A stretch of 64,000 nucleotides of DNA from Chinchilla lanigera (taxonomy: Eukaryota > Chordata > Mammalia > Rodentia > Chinchillidae): NCBI RefSeq assembly GCF_000276665.1, contig NW_004955423.1:2080764-2144763 (forward strand), given 5' to 3'. A model generated the notes under the pieces. The model ran no database searches and had not been told where the DNA came from. It worked only from the letters and a program-made list of their open reading frames with translations. Both the position numbers and the translations under genes were made by a program. This document shows, in pieces, positions 44,050 to 56,250 of the stretch; the first letter of the stretch is position 1; each line of letters begins with the position of its first letter.

Positions 44050-45815
44050 TGTCTCTTTCTATCCAAACAAATTGTGACTGCTCAGCCTGTCCTATAATTA
44101 CCAAGTTTCTCAAAAGAGAAGAGTACATTACTTGACTCTATTCCATATCTTAAACTGGATATAGGGACTGATATATTTCTTCAAATTAAACAAAAAACCT
44201 TTTTTTTCCCAATTGCATACACCTCCCCACTCAGGGGAAAAAAAACATCTTTTCTCTTACTTTCAACATATAACCACATATCTCAGTACCACCTAAGCAG
44301 TAGTGACATTTTATAGATTTGGGAATTTTATTGTAGAGCATGTAGAAAGTGATGTAAATCTTAGTGTTTTATTTTATTATTTTTTTAAAGAGCAGAATAT
44401 ATTGATTGAGGGAAAGAAAGCTTCTGTCCAAGAGAGAGACAGAAGGGGACCCCCAGTGGGTTGCCCCTTAGTGTTTTAAAAGAACAACATTTTTCTCTGC
44501 ACTGTACCCAGAGGAATAACAGTTAGAAGTTGACAGTTTCTTTTTTCCTAAGAAACATTTTTGCAGTGGGGTTTGGTATTATTACTGCCTCTATGTGGCC
44601 ACCATGTGATGAGAAACATCACATCATAATGTGATGCATGGCCTATAAAACTCAATGGACAGAAAAAATCAGTAACTAATGAAACTGAAATAGTCCAGAA
44701 GTTTCAGTTACTGTAATGTGATTTCACCACCACAGAAATTCCAGGTGTTCACCAAGCACTTTGTAGCAATTTCCCAGGTGCTTTTGCTGCACGGGGATTT
44801 TCAATATTAAGCCTATGTATTCTGATACATTCCTCTGTCTTTTAAGGCACAGTATAATTGAGCTATACTAAAAAAACCAGCCACTCAACTCCAAAATTCT
44901 TCATTTAAAATGGATAGTGGTACAACACAAACAGTAATAGTGAGAACCAGGGAATTCCAAGCTTTGTTTCACCCTTTAGCTCTTATCTTCTCTAAAAGTT
45001 TGTACAAACATTTAAGCTAGGAGCAAAAACTGGAGGCATTTGAATTTTATATCCAAAAACCATACGACTTTACTGTGCACTAGAATGATCAGAATGGGGA
45101 AAGAAAACTTAGAGATAGGAAGAAAATTTAAAAGATGCCAAATCTTTATAATATACAAACTGAGTGAAAGTATTTAAAGACAACAAAAGAAAAAAATCCC
45201 ACTAGATTCAGGATCTTGAATTTAGGAGGCACTCTTAATGCACTTCCGAATAATAATTTTTTTCTCTTTACAATTTTGTTCAAGTTTCTCAGACAACTTA
45301 ATAAAAAAATTTAGTAAAACTACTTAAAGGAGGAGTTTGCCTCCAGAGTGAAAATTTCCATTTGGATCTCTTAATATTTATAACTGCTTCAATTCAATGA
45401 ACAAATAGCAACATGCAAAACATTTAAGGAATTTTCTAGAATTGTCTGTGATATGTCAGATAAATAACTAAAAGATGTACCTATTAGGTAACGAATTGCT
45501 CCATAACCAATTCTATTAGTCCACTGAGGATAAAACAGTAAGTCTACCGAAAACAGGAGAAAGTAATTTTTGGAATACAGTTTTTGAACAAATGAAACAT
45601 TTTTAAAAAATTAAAGTGTTCAATATTTTATCATATGAATCAAAAGATGATCTCAGATGTACATCTAAATTTTAAATAATTTATTAAATGTCATAAAATT
45701 GTTTGCAAAAAATGCTAGATTTGGTTAAAAGCAGAAATTCTCCTTATGTTAAATATTCAGATATTTATCAGTCTATATCTCCCCTGGAAAACATGATCAT
45801 TATAGAAACTGTATT
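44050..45815. other. No gene recognised; includes right copy of the 43607 duplication
   Basis: 44886-44939 is the SINE-free copy of the duplicated segment described at 43607. The other sequence shows no recognisable gene or repeat. Confidence 0.45.
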
Positions 45816-45817
45816 TC

Positions 45818-45917
45818 GGGGCTGGGGATTTAGCTCAGCGGCAAAAGCGCCTGACTGGCAAGCGCAAGGTCGTGAGTTCGGTTCCCGGTACCGGAGAAAA
45901 ACCAAAAAAAAAAAGAC
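45818..45917 (+). mobile_element. ID-type SINE, young copy
   Basis: 'ggggctggggatttagctca' and 'gttcggttcccggtaccgga' with a short A-rich tail. 'actgtatttc' flanks it at 45808-45817 and 45918-45927. It is close to a consensus copy and keeps the A and B box promoter motifs. Confidence 0.95.
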
Positions 45918-46247
45918 ACTGTATTTCTGTAATAAAAGCCTTTCATTTATAATAGTAACCAACTATTTTTGTTTTTCTCCCATGTTGTCCATCAGTATTA
46001 TGAAATCTATGTTGAAGTCTGTAATATCAACAGTAATGTATCCAAGTTTCCCCCACCTACTTACTTATTTGATTTATTCTGTGAATAGTTACCATTACTG
46101 AGGGCATGGCACTGTGAGACAAAAGTAACCCAGATAATGGCCTTGACTACATGGAGATTATGTGGTGGAGGAGGCAAGAATCAAACACAGCCACTAATGA
46201 AAATGATAATACAAGTTTTGGAAAAAGAAGCACACTTTACCCCCTTT

Positions 46248-46330
46248 CTTTTCTCAGTGCTGGCGATTTAATCCAGGCCCTGGTGCATACTAGGCAAGAG
46301 CTCTACTGCCTACTTATAGTGTAAGCCCTA
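46248..46330 (-). mobile_element. Old ID-like SINE
   Basis: 'tcagtgctggcgatttaatc', 'caggccctggtgcatactag' and 'gcaagagctctactgcc' read as a diverged reverse-complemented ID. Confidence 0.75.
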
Positions 46331-46959
46331 GTTCACTCATGTTTTAAAATACTAAGATCAGGAAGCAAATGTTACCATACTGACATTCAAAGTAAGGATA
46401 GAGAAGCATGTGAAAGAAACAGTGCAGGAAGGGAAAAGAACACGGCGGAAAAGGAAGGTGGGCAAAACGGGCTAGGGGAAAAAAGAGGCCGATGTCTTTG
46501 ACACTGCCAGTCTCTTCATGGGCTGCATTCTACAGGTACCTTCCGTCTTTTCTTTTTCTAATGCTGTTTAGTGTCTCCTTTCCCTCTGATACCAACATGC
46601 TTCAGTCTCAATTATCCTGAGAAATCTTCTGAAGATTTACCATGTCCTACCAGATTATAATCATTTTCTCTTCTACCAACCAGATGAACAGAGTGGTCAA
46701 CCATTGCAATGTCTAGTATCTCAATACCTGTGTATCATAGCAACCTGTGTAATCTGGTTTCAATGCCTATCATTCAATGGAAATTGCTTGTTTTGAAGGT
46801 TACACACAACAGCTTAACTGCCAAAACTACAGCTTTTTTTCAGTCCTCAATCCTTAAAAGGACCCCCACCTCATCCTCAAAAAGGCAATCACCACCTCTT
46901 TCTTGAACCAAAACCACCTCAACAGCATACTAGTTATGTGTTCCTTTCTGAGGCACTCT

Positions 46960-47115
46960 GTGCAGTGAGGACCCATGTTGATGTCAGATACTCCTGAGAC
47001 CAATCTCGGCTGTGACAAGCTTGGGCAAGGTGGTTGTCTTTTAGAGTCTGTTTCTTCCTTTGGCAGGTGGAACACCACCACTGACCTAAGTGGTAAAAAT
47101 CAAATGAAACAATGA
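46960..47115 (+). repeat. MIR SINE
   Basis: 'ctgtgacaagcttgggcaag', 'cctttggcaggtgga'-like and 'aatcaaatgaaacaatgaga' follow the MIR consensus. The minus-strand open frame at 46934-47308 overlaps it and is not a gene. Confidence 0.55.
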
Positions 47116-47129
47116 GACAGTGTTCTAAA

Positions 47130-47900
47130 AAAGTTGTCCCCCACCTTTTCTGCTTTCCCTGTATTCTACAGGTACCCATGGCCTGTATATATGGCTGTTT
47201 CACATCATTCTGTTTCATTTTGACTCTGCATTTAATATTCTCTACCTCTGCCATCTGACACACTCTAATGCTGACTCCAAAGTCTAGGTCTCTTATTTTC
47301 CTCACCATTTCTCAGCTTCAGTTCCACATTTTCATCTACCTGCTGGAGAACCATTCAGCTGGATGATAAGCCTAAATCTTACACTGAATGCGAATAGTCT
47401 TGGTGCTTGTGGAATAGGTTTAAAACCAAATCTCACCTCCTTCAACTAGTTCTTCCTACCCACTCCCCTAAAGGCGCAGTGCCCTTCCCAGTCATTTGTC
47501 ACGATATTTTGAAGTTGTATTAGACTCCTCCTCCATTGCTAAGCCCTGAAGATTCTAGAGCTGTAGCATCTCTCATAATTTGGCTTTCCTTTTCATTTTT
47601 ACTGTAATTGCTTTAGTTCATTGTCTATCTCTTTGTTTTACTATGTTGTCATTAGTAGTAGCTCTGAGAACAATTAATTCCAGAAATGGTGGGGGCCAGA
47701 TCCAGAATGCAAGACATTTATCAGAAACACTAGAATCACAGAGAGCTGATAAGAATTCCAAACGTTTGGTAGGAATAGTCTGAGGCGAGAGACAAAGGAT
47801 GCATGTGGTTCCGTTTTGGTTTTTAAACTTTAAAGATGAATAAGCACTTGCAGGCAGGAGGCAAGGAATCAACATAGGACAAGGACGCATAGATTCCAAA
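47130..47900. other. L2-like pyrimidine-rich segment, no gene
   Basis: 47130-47560 is C/T-rich and resembles an L2 3' region. 47580-47900 is unassigned, and no open frame here is credible. Confidence 0.35.
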
Positions 47901-47979
47901 AGAAATTTCATTCATTTTTTTACTACCGGTTATTTTTTAACTGTGATGTTCTAGGCACAATGCTGAGTGCTAGGTATAC

Positions 47980-48470
47980 AATGGTAAGTAAAAATAGACA
48001 CAGAACCAGGCTTTACAAATTTTCAAGGTTAGTGAGGGAGGCAGATATTAACCAGGTAATCATATAACTTACTATAAAATTGAAAGTAATGGCAATTAAA
48101 TATAGAGTTTAAAATTTGTAATTGTGAAAGCCTGTTTAGAGATAATGGGTCTAGTCAGGAAGTTATGTGAGGAGAGAACATCTCCTTAAATTCTGAATGA
48201 TGAAGGAGAAGTAAAGGAAGTGAAAAAGTGAGAACATTTAAAAAAAAAAAAAAAAAAGTGAGAACATTTTGAATCTGGGCCTGTGGTGGAAGAACTGAGG
48301 AAAGGTATGAAAGAAGGTCAGAATGGCAGGAATGGAGAGGGATGTGTAGGATGAGGCTGGAAAAGCAGGGCTAGACCTTGCAGGCCATGTCAGCCACGAT
48401 AAGAGGTTTTCCTTTAAGAGCAACTGGAAACTTTAGAAGGGCTGGTACAAGATGGAAGACATGACTAGTT
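47980..48470 (-). repeat. Ancient L2-like repeat, reverse orientation
   Basis: 'agaccttgcaggccatgtca' and 'ttttcctttaagagcaact' with 'agaaggtcagaatggc' follow the reversed ancient consensus also seen at 41990-42860. An A run at 48241-48257 has 'aaaaagtgagaacattt' on both sides: a short local duplication around poly-A. Confidence 0.5.
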
Positions 48471-48479
48471 CTGACTCAA

Positions 48480-48870
48480 GATCTCTGCAAGAATGACTTT
48501 CCTAAAGCACAAATTTTATGGTGTTACTCTTCCCAAACCTTAAGTGACTTCCACTCTGAATGGTTTACCAGCCATTAAAGGATCTATCTTACAAGAGATT
48601 CAACTGTTCTTTTCAGTTACCTTATGTTCTTGACTGTATCTCTTCACTTTTTCCATGCTATCAGTACTTCCTAGAATGCTCTGATCTATTTCCTTCTATA
48701 TTTTAAAATCCTCTCTACTTCTCTAAAACTGTTTCTGATCCTTTAAATTCAGATTTGAAGTGCTATAATAGCTTGTGCTTCTTCTTTTCTTTTCTAAGCA
48801 TTTAACATATTCAGTGTTTTACTGTAGTTATATATGCACATACTTATCTCCCCCTTTCTGCAGCCAGGGC
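48480..48870 (+). repeat. L2 LINE remnant
   Basis: 'gactttcctaaagcacaaat', 'ttactcttcccaaaccttaa', 'ccatgctatcagtacttcct' and 'tactgtagttatatatgcac' follow the L2 3' order in the sense direction. Confidence 0.55.
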
Positions 48871-49097
48871 TGCTCAAAAATATATGCTGTATATTTTTTG
48901 AGTTTGATTTTTAAGTATTTAAAAAATTTCCATCATTGTGTAGATGGCTGATTCAACACTGATTTATAGTTATGACAAAGTGTGAGTTTCATATTTTCAG
49001 GCATACATGAGCTCTACTTATACAACTTTGCATGGCATGATATCAAAGACAAAAATGTCTAAATAAACTCTTTAGAAGAAAAGTAAGAATTTTAAAT

Positions 49098-49205
49098 AAT
49101 TTTTTTTTTTTTTTTTTTTGGTTTTTCTCTGGTACCAGAACCGAACTCATGACCTTGCGCTTGCCAGGCAGGCGCTTTTGCCGCTGAGCTAAATCCCCAG
49201 CCCCC
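49098..49205 (-). mobile_element. ID-type SINE
   Basis: A long T run, 'ctctggtaccagaaccgaac', 'ttgccaggcaggcgcttttg' and 'gctgagctaaatccccagcc' read as a reverse-complemented ID close to consensus. Confidence 0.93.
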
Positions 49206-49390
49206 TAAGTAATATATTTATCTATCCTTCTGCTGACAGTCAGATAGTATCTCAGAGAAGACACTCAGGTTACTTTAGAATACCCGGTTCAAAGAAGTAG
49301 TACCAATGAACATGTAGGATCTTTACATCAATGAATAAAGGAATAAAAATGAAAAACATTCTCCTAGACTCAGAGCTTTTGCTTTGTGTA

Positions 49391-49466
49391 AAGTGGTACT
49401 GCAGATTGAAAACAGTGCCTCATGCATGCTAGGAAAGAGCTCTATCACCAAGCTACACCTCAGCTC
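49391..49466 (-). mobile_element. Old ID-like SINE
   Basis: 'gtggtactgcagattgaaaa' and 'catgctaggaaagagctcta' read as a diverged reverse-complemented ID. Confidence 0.75.
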
Positions 49467-51490
49467 TGATTCTAAAGCTATTTTTAAATAATTCCTCAAA
49501 TGGAAAAAAAAAAACACATTAAAAAACTTCTAGGCTTTTCTATTCATTGATGACTTATTCCTAGATGAAAACATAAAGTGGAAAGGGGGAAAAGGCACAC
49601 AGCTATAGTGGGGATTCTGTTAGCAAAACAGAATTTTAACCATTTAATGGTTTACTCCAAGTATCACTTGGGCAGTGTGTTTGATTACGTACTTACTATC
49701 CAACTGTTGGTCACGCTGGTGTCCCTTCAACTAGTCAATTATTGTACTCAATAAATTTGATAAAATTGTCATTTTTATATTTCCTATTATATTATCTTAT
49801 AAAAATTAATGAAAAAATATGCAATACTTTTTGTCATCCTGCATTTAAATAATTGTACTGGTAAGTGGTTAAAACCTATTGTAATATTTTTTAAAAAGTC
49901 AACTTACCCATTCTATTTTTCTCTTCATCACCTTTAGTATAATACTGAGGTAAAAAAAACACTCCACTGTTTCCTTTTGCATCCAGGAAATTTTTTCATT
50001 TTTGAAATGGACAGTAATATGTCAATTAAAGTCTACACCAAGAATAAAGCAATCTTGGAGGTGTTCCTCCCATTTATTAAATGTGAACTCTGTACTCTTT
50101 CCATAGAAAGACTGACTAGCCATATCATTTAAATGTATTTCTTTGCCAAGCTTAATGACTAACAAAGTGTAACACCTAGGCAGTGTCATCATGGATTTCT
50201 ACCAGCAAAATTAAATTGTTTTCCAGACCAAACATTCATTTTCATTATCTCTTTCAGTAACCTTTGATATATGACATTTAGAATAGTTTCTCAGTTCCAG
50301 CTACTTGGGAAGCTGAGGCAGAATACCTGAGTTCAGGACTCTGAGGCCAGCTTAGGCAACACAGCTAGGCACCTGTCTCATTAAAAATAAAGTTTCTTAT
50401 TTATGACATCTTAACACTTCACAGTTGAATTTGCACTGCCAAGTTGATTTAACCGGCATTTAGTCTAATCCCTCACATGGCCAACAACAAAAAAAATACC
50501 CAAATAAGGTTAAGTAATTTGTACAAGGCTGTATTGCTAGCTAGGGACAAAAACAAGATATTACCAGGAATGAGATTGAGTTTAGGGTATCAAGAGACCC
50601 TTGTATAAGTTAAAGATTTTGTCTCTGTGATGTAATTACATTTAATACAAATATTTAATAAAAATTTCATAAATTAAAATTGCTAATTTAAAAAACTAAT
50701 TTTCTTAGGTATAAAGCTAAAGTTCTCAAATTTACAATACTGCTAGATACGTAAAGCTGGAACTAGTATGGATTTCTAAGAGAAAAAGAAAGCAGACATG
50801 AAGCATACACCATGAAGAGGCATGTAATTATGGGCTTTCCATTTCAGAACTATTATCTAGAAAACTGAGATAAAAACTTTGATTATAAAAGACTATGACA
50901 GCCAAAAATAATAAAATGTTTTTCTTATAACAGATGGCTTATGTCCTGATAATATTTGCATTTAATGCTTTAGGATTACCTATTAATAAGGAAGCCAGGA
51001 CTCTCTCCATTGATATTTCTAATTCAAAAGAAACAAGTTCTTTGTAAATCACTTTGTAGTGATATATTACATGTATGTTTACTTAAGAGGTTGGGTTCTA
51101 GTGACTTTATATCTAAATCCTATTTGTGACAAGTCTATGGAGTAGCTCTGTAGATGAGTGCTACAGAAGCTTTTTCTCCCCCATAATTATTGCTGTGTGG
51201 CAATTCTCTCAGACTAGTGGTTCTGGCTTTTTTTCCCCAATGCTCTAAGACTAAGTGAAATCAACCAGGCATGTGCAGAGAAAATGATTATCACTGTCTT
51301 ACAGTGTAGAACCTGAGGCTAGAGGTAATAGGGCCCCCAAATCTCATGCTTACTTGCTCTCAGGGAGCTCAGTCAGACTGAAAATGACACTGGTATTATA
51401 TGGGGCGTGACTCCTGCACTGAGGCTGTGATTGGCATGGGCCAACCTCTATGAACTTGGAGGGCACATCTTCTTACTGTGGACACTTGGT
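49467..51490. other. No gene; weak B1-like and MIR-like pieces
   Basis: 50297-50390 resembles an old sense B1 ('cagctacttgggaagctgag'). 50450-50580 resembles a reversed MIR ('aataaggttaagtaatttgt'). The remainder is not recognised. Confidence 0.4.
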
Positions 51491-51496
51491 GGCCTT

Positions 51497-51555
51497 TTTT
51501 TTTTTTTTTTTTTTTGGTGGTGCTAGGGATAGATCCCAGGGCCTTGGTGGGGAGG
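51497..51555 (-). mobile_element. Truncated ID-like SINE
   Basis: A T run then 'ggtggtgctagggatagatc' and 'ccagggccttgg' is the 3' part of a reverse-complemented ID. Confidence 0.7.
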
Positions 51556-51800
51556 AATAAAAAAGACTGAAATTATAAAATTGCAGGAGATATTGGAAAT
51601 TCTGAGGGAAAAATTGTAGGCATTAGATTTTGATTAAAATGCAGACGTTAGGTTTTGACTAAACATTTAAACAAGTACTATTTCTTTAGAAAGTGCCTGA
51701 ACTTCCACATAGCTCTGCGGGCTGAAGTAAAGACACTTCAGTTTAAAAAAATACACACTTTTCTTATACAAACTCTCAGCAATTTAGTATAGGAGTAAGT

Positions 51801-51928
51801 GCTTTTTTTTTTTTTTTTTTTAAGGCAAAATTTTCCTATGTTGCTTGCCTAGGTGGTCCTGAACTTCAGAGCCTCCTGCCTCAGCCTCCCCAGTAGCTGG
51901 GATTACAGGCAAGCACCATGGTGTCCAG
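51801..51928 (-). mobile_element. B1-type SINE
   Basis: A T run then 'cctcctgcctcagcctcccc' and 'agctgggattacaggcaagc' read as a reverse-complemented B1. Confidence 0.85.
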
Positions 51929-51966
51929 TCATAATATAATTATTGTTTACTCCTTAGTAAATAAGT

Positions 51967-52432
51967 GTGTCAGATTTCTGTTACTGTGGTAAAGTACTTG
52001 AGAAGACAACTCAAAGGAACAAAGATTTATTCTGGCTCATGGTTTTACAGGTGTTAGTCCATGGGTACCTGGCTTTGCTGCTTCTGGGCCCACTGTGAGG
52101 CAGAACATAACAGGAAGCATGTGGTAGAGCAAAGCAGTTCCCCTCAGAGTAGACAGAAGGCAGAGAAAAAGCATGGAAGGAGCTGGAGACAAGACATACC
52201 CTTCCAGGTACACCCCCGATGACCTACCTCCTCCAGCAGGTGCTGCCTCCTGAATTCCACAACCTCCAGATAATGCCATCAAATATGAATCTATCACTAG
52301 ACTAACCCACTGATCAAGTCAGCATGCTTACTATCCACTGTCTGCTGGGCCTCACCTTGGAGTGCTGCTGCACTGGGGGTCAAGCCTTCGATACGCGAAC
52401 CTTTGAGAGGCACATTTAAGCCCCAAAGTATT
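51967..52432 (-). mobile_element. MaLR-type LTR, reverse orientation
   Basis: 'tgtcagatttctgttactgt', 'ttattctggctcatggtttt', 'ctggagacaagacatacc' and 'ggcacatttaagccccaaag' follow the reverse complement of the MaLR LTR family of this window. The final TGTTATGG end is missing. A minus-strand open frame here is not a gene. Confidence 0.8.
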
Positions 52433-52997
52433 AGAATAAATAAACATTTACATTCCCCAGTGATAAAAGTAGTATGATAATAAACTGCAAACAACAACAA
52501 AAAAGGAATTTTATGGATACCAAGGAATCCAAATGAAATACCAATAGATACTGTACAGATAGAAACACCTTAACTTTTTTTTTTTTTTTTGGCTCACAGG
52601 TACTTATCTTGTACATGTAAAAGAAATTTCTAGAATGTAAGAAACTGCTATGTTCATCAATAGGTAAATGGATAAAAAAATGTGGTAAACACAATGAAGT
52701 ACTACTCTGCCATAAAAAGAATAAACTTCCCTATAAGGAATGCGGTCATTCTGTGTACCTAAATTGTACTAATAAACTTAAGTTTAAAACAGAAAGAAAC
52801 ATAGTAACGTAACAAAGACAGAAACAAGATAGAGGTAGTTAGGTTTCCCCTCTTTCAAAGAATAAAATATACAAAGTATCACATCATCACTTTATCAAAT
52901 AATCAGAAACTAAAAAATTGTATATGCAATTTAAAGAACTTTTCTATTCTATTCTTTTTTCTTACAAAAAGAAAAGCAGTGTTAAAAATAAAAGTAC

Positions 52998-53115
52998 AAG
53001 CCAGGTATGGTGGTATGCACCGGTAATCCCAGCACTTGGGAGGCTGAGGCACAAGGAATTCTGTGAGTTTGAGGCCAACCTGGGCTACACTGAGACCCTG
53101 TCTCAAGAAAAAGTG
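52998..53115 (+). mobile_element. B1-type SINE
   Basis: 'agccaggtatggtggtatgc', 'ggtaatcccagcacttggga' and 'ttgaggccaacctgggctac' read as a sense B1 lacking the internal duplication. Confidence 0.9.
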
Positions 53116-53302
53116 CATTCCAAATTGAGGAGTGGAAATAGCCTTTGAATGATTGATTAGAAAATATATTGCATTCATACCATAAAAAAGTCTCATGGTA
53201 GAAACTTGCTCTAAACCGTTTGACAATGGTTTATCTACAAATAAACCATTTGAATCATATCTTTCACTATTAAAACAAAGGAAAACATGTGTCCTGTTTC
53301 TT

Positions 53303-53392
53303 CTTATTATTTTTTTTGGTACCAGGAATCAAACTCAGGACCTTGCGTTTGCCAGGCAGGCGCTTGTGCAACTGGGCTATATTCCCCAGCCC
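53303..53392 (-). mobile_element. ID-type SINE with 14-bp target duplication
   Basis: 'ttggtaccaggaatcaaact' and 'ttgccaggcaggcgcttgtg' read as a reverse-complemented ID. 'gtgtcctgtttctt' lies at 53289-53302 and 53393-53406 exactly. Confidence 0.96.
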
Positions 53393-53441
53393 GTGTCCTG
53401 TTTCTTGTGAAAAAAAAAAAAAAAAAAAGGATAAACTTGAG

Positions 53442-53615
53442 AAGCCAGGCATGGTGGCACACGCCTGTAATCCCAGCACTCGAGAGGCTGACGTAGGAGG
53501 ATTGTTGCAAGTTCGAGGCCAGCCTGGGCTACAAAGTGAGCTTAAGGCCAGCCTGAACTGCAGAGTGAGACTCTGTCTCAAAAAGACCAAAAAAAAAAAA
53601 AAAAAAAACCAAAAG
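53442..53615 (+). mobile_element. B1-type SINE with 13-bp target duplication
   Basis: 'agccaggcatggtggcacac', 'ctacaaagtgagcttaaggc', 'ctgaactgcagagtgagact' and an A tail. 'ggataaacttgag' flanks it at 53429-53441 and 53616-53628. It is the best example of the long internal-duplication B1 here. Confidence 0.97.
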
Positions 53616-54189
53616 GGATAAACTTGAGTCCATTTGTAGGAAAATGGATGCACCTTGATATCATAATCCTAAGTGAAGTAACTCAGACATATGAAAGTTT
53701 AAATATTACATAGTTTCTCAAATATGAATATATATATATGAAAAATGATATATAATGAAATAAAAGACAGATAACAGGAAAAAAAGAGAAAGAAAAAAAT
53801 GTACTGTAATCCAATGTGGACAATGTATCTAAAAGTGTACTTTGACTTAGTACAACCGTCTTACATGTTTTATATGTTCTTTGGCCTATTAATCTGCTTT
53901 TCAATCTGTATATATATGATAATTAACTTTATATGGTCTTATAAGATAAATGAATCTGGTGCTGTAAAAATAAAAGCGAGGTGGAAGGAAGGGGGAAAAG
54001 AAGGGAACTGAAATGTGTTATGTACATGTACCAGTCCCTCATGGTGAATATAATCATTATGTACTGCAAATATGTATCAATAAAAGTTAAAAAAACAGAA
54101 AGAAAAATTAGAATAGGAATATTTAAGTTCTGGGGAAAATTACATAAAAGTGGGTGTGAGAGAAGATATGATGACTTTTACATTTAATC

Positions 54190-54840
54190 TCTGGAGCCTG
54201 CATATTGCTAAGTGGAAATGTAAACTAATACAGCTACGGAAAGAAAACCAGTTTGACAGCTCCTTTAAGGAGCTTTTAAAGGTCAAGTAAGAATTACCAC
54301 ATGAACCAGGGATTCCATTCTCAGAAATGGTATCAAAAGAACTGAAAACATTTTGACACAAAAGATCCACACATGAACATTTATAGCACCATTATCCAAA
54401 ATAGCTAAAAAAACAGAAACAATCCAAATGACCACCGATAAGGAGACAGACAAATGTGGTACATCTACACAATGGAGTATTATTTAGTCATAAAAGGTAA
54501 TACTGTTACATGCTATAACATGAACAAAAACCTTGAAAACATTAAGTGAAAGAAGCTACATAAAAAGGTCTGGTATTCTATGACTTCATTTAAAAGAAAT
54601 TTCAGAATAGGTAAACAGTGGGAGACGAGAGAGAAAGGGAGAGAGAGAGAAGATAAGTGGTTATTAGACAACTGAAAACGGTGAAATTGGGACTGAGCTA
54701 ATATGATAGAACTTTTGGAGTGACAGAAATATTTTATTATTAGGTAGTACTAATGACTGTATAACAAAGACTACACTAAAAATCAATGAACTGCACATCT
54801 GAAAATGGTAACTTTTGTATTTCAATAAAATTCAATTAAG
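54190..54840 (+). mobile_element. L1M 3' end
   Basis: 'aagtggaaatgtaaactaat', 'gaaccagggattccattctc', 'aatgaccaccgataaggaga' and 'cacaatggagtattatttag' follow the sense order of an old L1 3' end to 'caataaaattcaattaag'. Confidence 0.75.
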
Positions 54841-56066
54841 TGTAAAAATTCCATGATTATATGGAAATGTAAAAAAATTCAATGGCCTTTTAATATGGTT
54901 TCAAATACCCAAAACTAAATTTGAAATGTTGAAGAGAAAGACCTGGGAAAACTTCTGAGAATCAATATGTTTCTAAGGAACCATCTCTTTGTTTTTTATG
55001 GTGTGCTCACTAATTTTTGAGGGAATTAGTGATGGGCAGGCTTTAAAAAACAGCTGGCTGAAGTAAAAAGCCTTAGTCACATCTTTCCATTCATGCCTGG
55101 TAGCCCTAGGGAAGTGACTCTCCGGAGTACCTTATCAGTATGATGGTTAGCGAAAGTGGCTGCCCATGTCCAGTGATGGCTTTTGTTTAGCAATCACGGT
55201 CAAGTTGAGCTTGTTTAAATACCATTTCCTAGAACTTACATGCTACTCCCTGAACAACAGGAATACTCAAAGCTTTTAGAGGGAATAAACTATTGCATGG
55301 TCTCTACCTAGGTGTAGGATACAGTTCACTGGAAACAGCCAGTTCGGATAAATAAAATGAAAGCAGACATTTTTGAGGATGGTCTTAAAAGCTTTCCATT
55401 AGAAAACATCAAAGGTATAAAAGTAGAAATAGCATGTATGGTACCTATGTTAACCTATGACAAGTTCCTTTACCTTCTGTCTTTTCTGAGTAATACAAAG
55501 CTTAACTATTTATCTCCTTCATTAGATAACTAAATAATTCCCATGGAACACAACCCACATCTCTTTCCCTGGCTAGCCACTAACAGACATTTGATTCCTA
55601 TGCTAAAATTAACCCCAGGAATACCAAGTAGTGAACTATTTATAGAAGTTCCATATTAAGTGCTGGTGAGAAAGTTACATCTTAAGTACAAGTACACCTG
55701 AGCAAACTTGATTCCCATTTCTGGCAAGTAGGCTACACATAAACAGCCACCTATCTGCTTCTTGATACTTCTCTTTGGGTGCTGGTTTCTATCTGAAACC
55801 TTCCTAGATTCAGGTCAGCATAGGTGCAGTTCCCTCTTGTGTTAAAAGAGAAAGTATAATGACAGTGGTCAAAAAACTGAGGATGACTAAAAGCAAAGAG
55901 AAGAGGGAAAGAAGAAATTGGACAGAGCTATGAGAGGTGTCCTGTGTCTATAAAATCTTCTCAAGATGACTGTCAAAGTCTCAGAGAAACTACTCTGAAT
56001 ACTGTGAACATGAAGTGTCCCATATTGTGGTTAAGATGGGAACTAGGAGGAATATGAAAAGGAATA
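54841..56066. other. No gene recognised
   Basis: No repeat or gene is identified up to the MITE. Confidence 0.4.
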
Positions 56067-56250
56067 CAGTGGTGCCTTGATTCATGAACTTACTTTGTTC
56101 TATGATTTTGGAAAAGATGGCCACATTTGTGTTCATGAGGGAAAGATGATCACAATCAAGTTTGTCACCTGATGCAGAGTTTGTAAACAAAAACAAAATT
56201 CTGCCACTCATGTTTGCAAACCAAAGCATTCATGAACCAAGGCACCACTG
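56067..56250. mobile_element. Tc1/mariner-superfamily MITE, complete
   Basis: The 184-bp element starts CAGTGGTGCCTTGATTCATG and ends CATGAACCAAGGCACCACTG, an inverted repeat with one mismatch in about 22 bp. TA flanks it on both sides (56065-56066 and 56251-56252), the target duplication of Tc1/mariner/pogo elements. It is too short to code for a transposase. The minus-strand open frame at 55990-56229 lies in it and is not a gene. Confidence 0.95.

Larger units (their letters stand above)
52640..54085 (+). mobile_element. L1 3' end with SINE insertions
   Basis: 'aggtaaatggataaaaaaat', 'ctactctgccataaaaagaa', then after SINEs 'gaaaatggatgcaccttgat', 'agtgaagtaactcagacata' and a 3' UTR ending 'caataaaagttaaaaaaac' at about 54090. 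B1 copies at 52998 and 53442 and an ID at 53303 lie inside it. The middle is poorly matched. Confidence 0.6.

Noticed and set aside
45818..45917. tRNA gene, because A and B box motifs are present
   Set aside because: ID SINE with an A-rich tail and target duplication; the tRNA-like head is not flanked by a cloverleaf 3' half.
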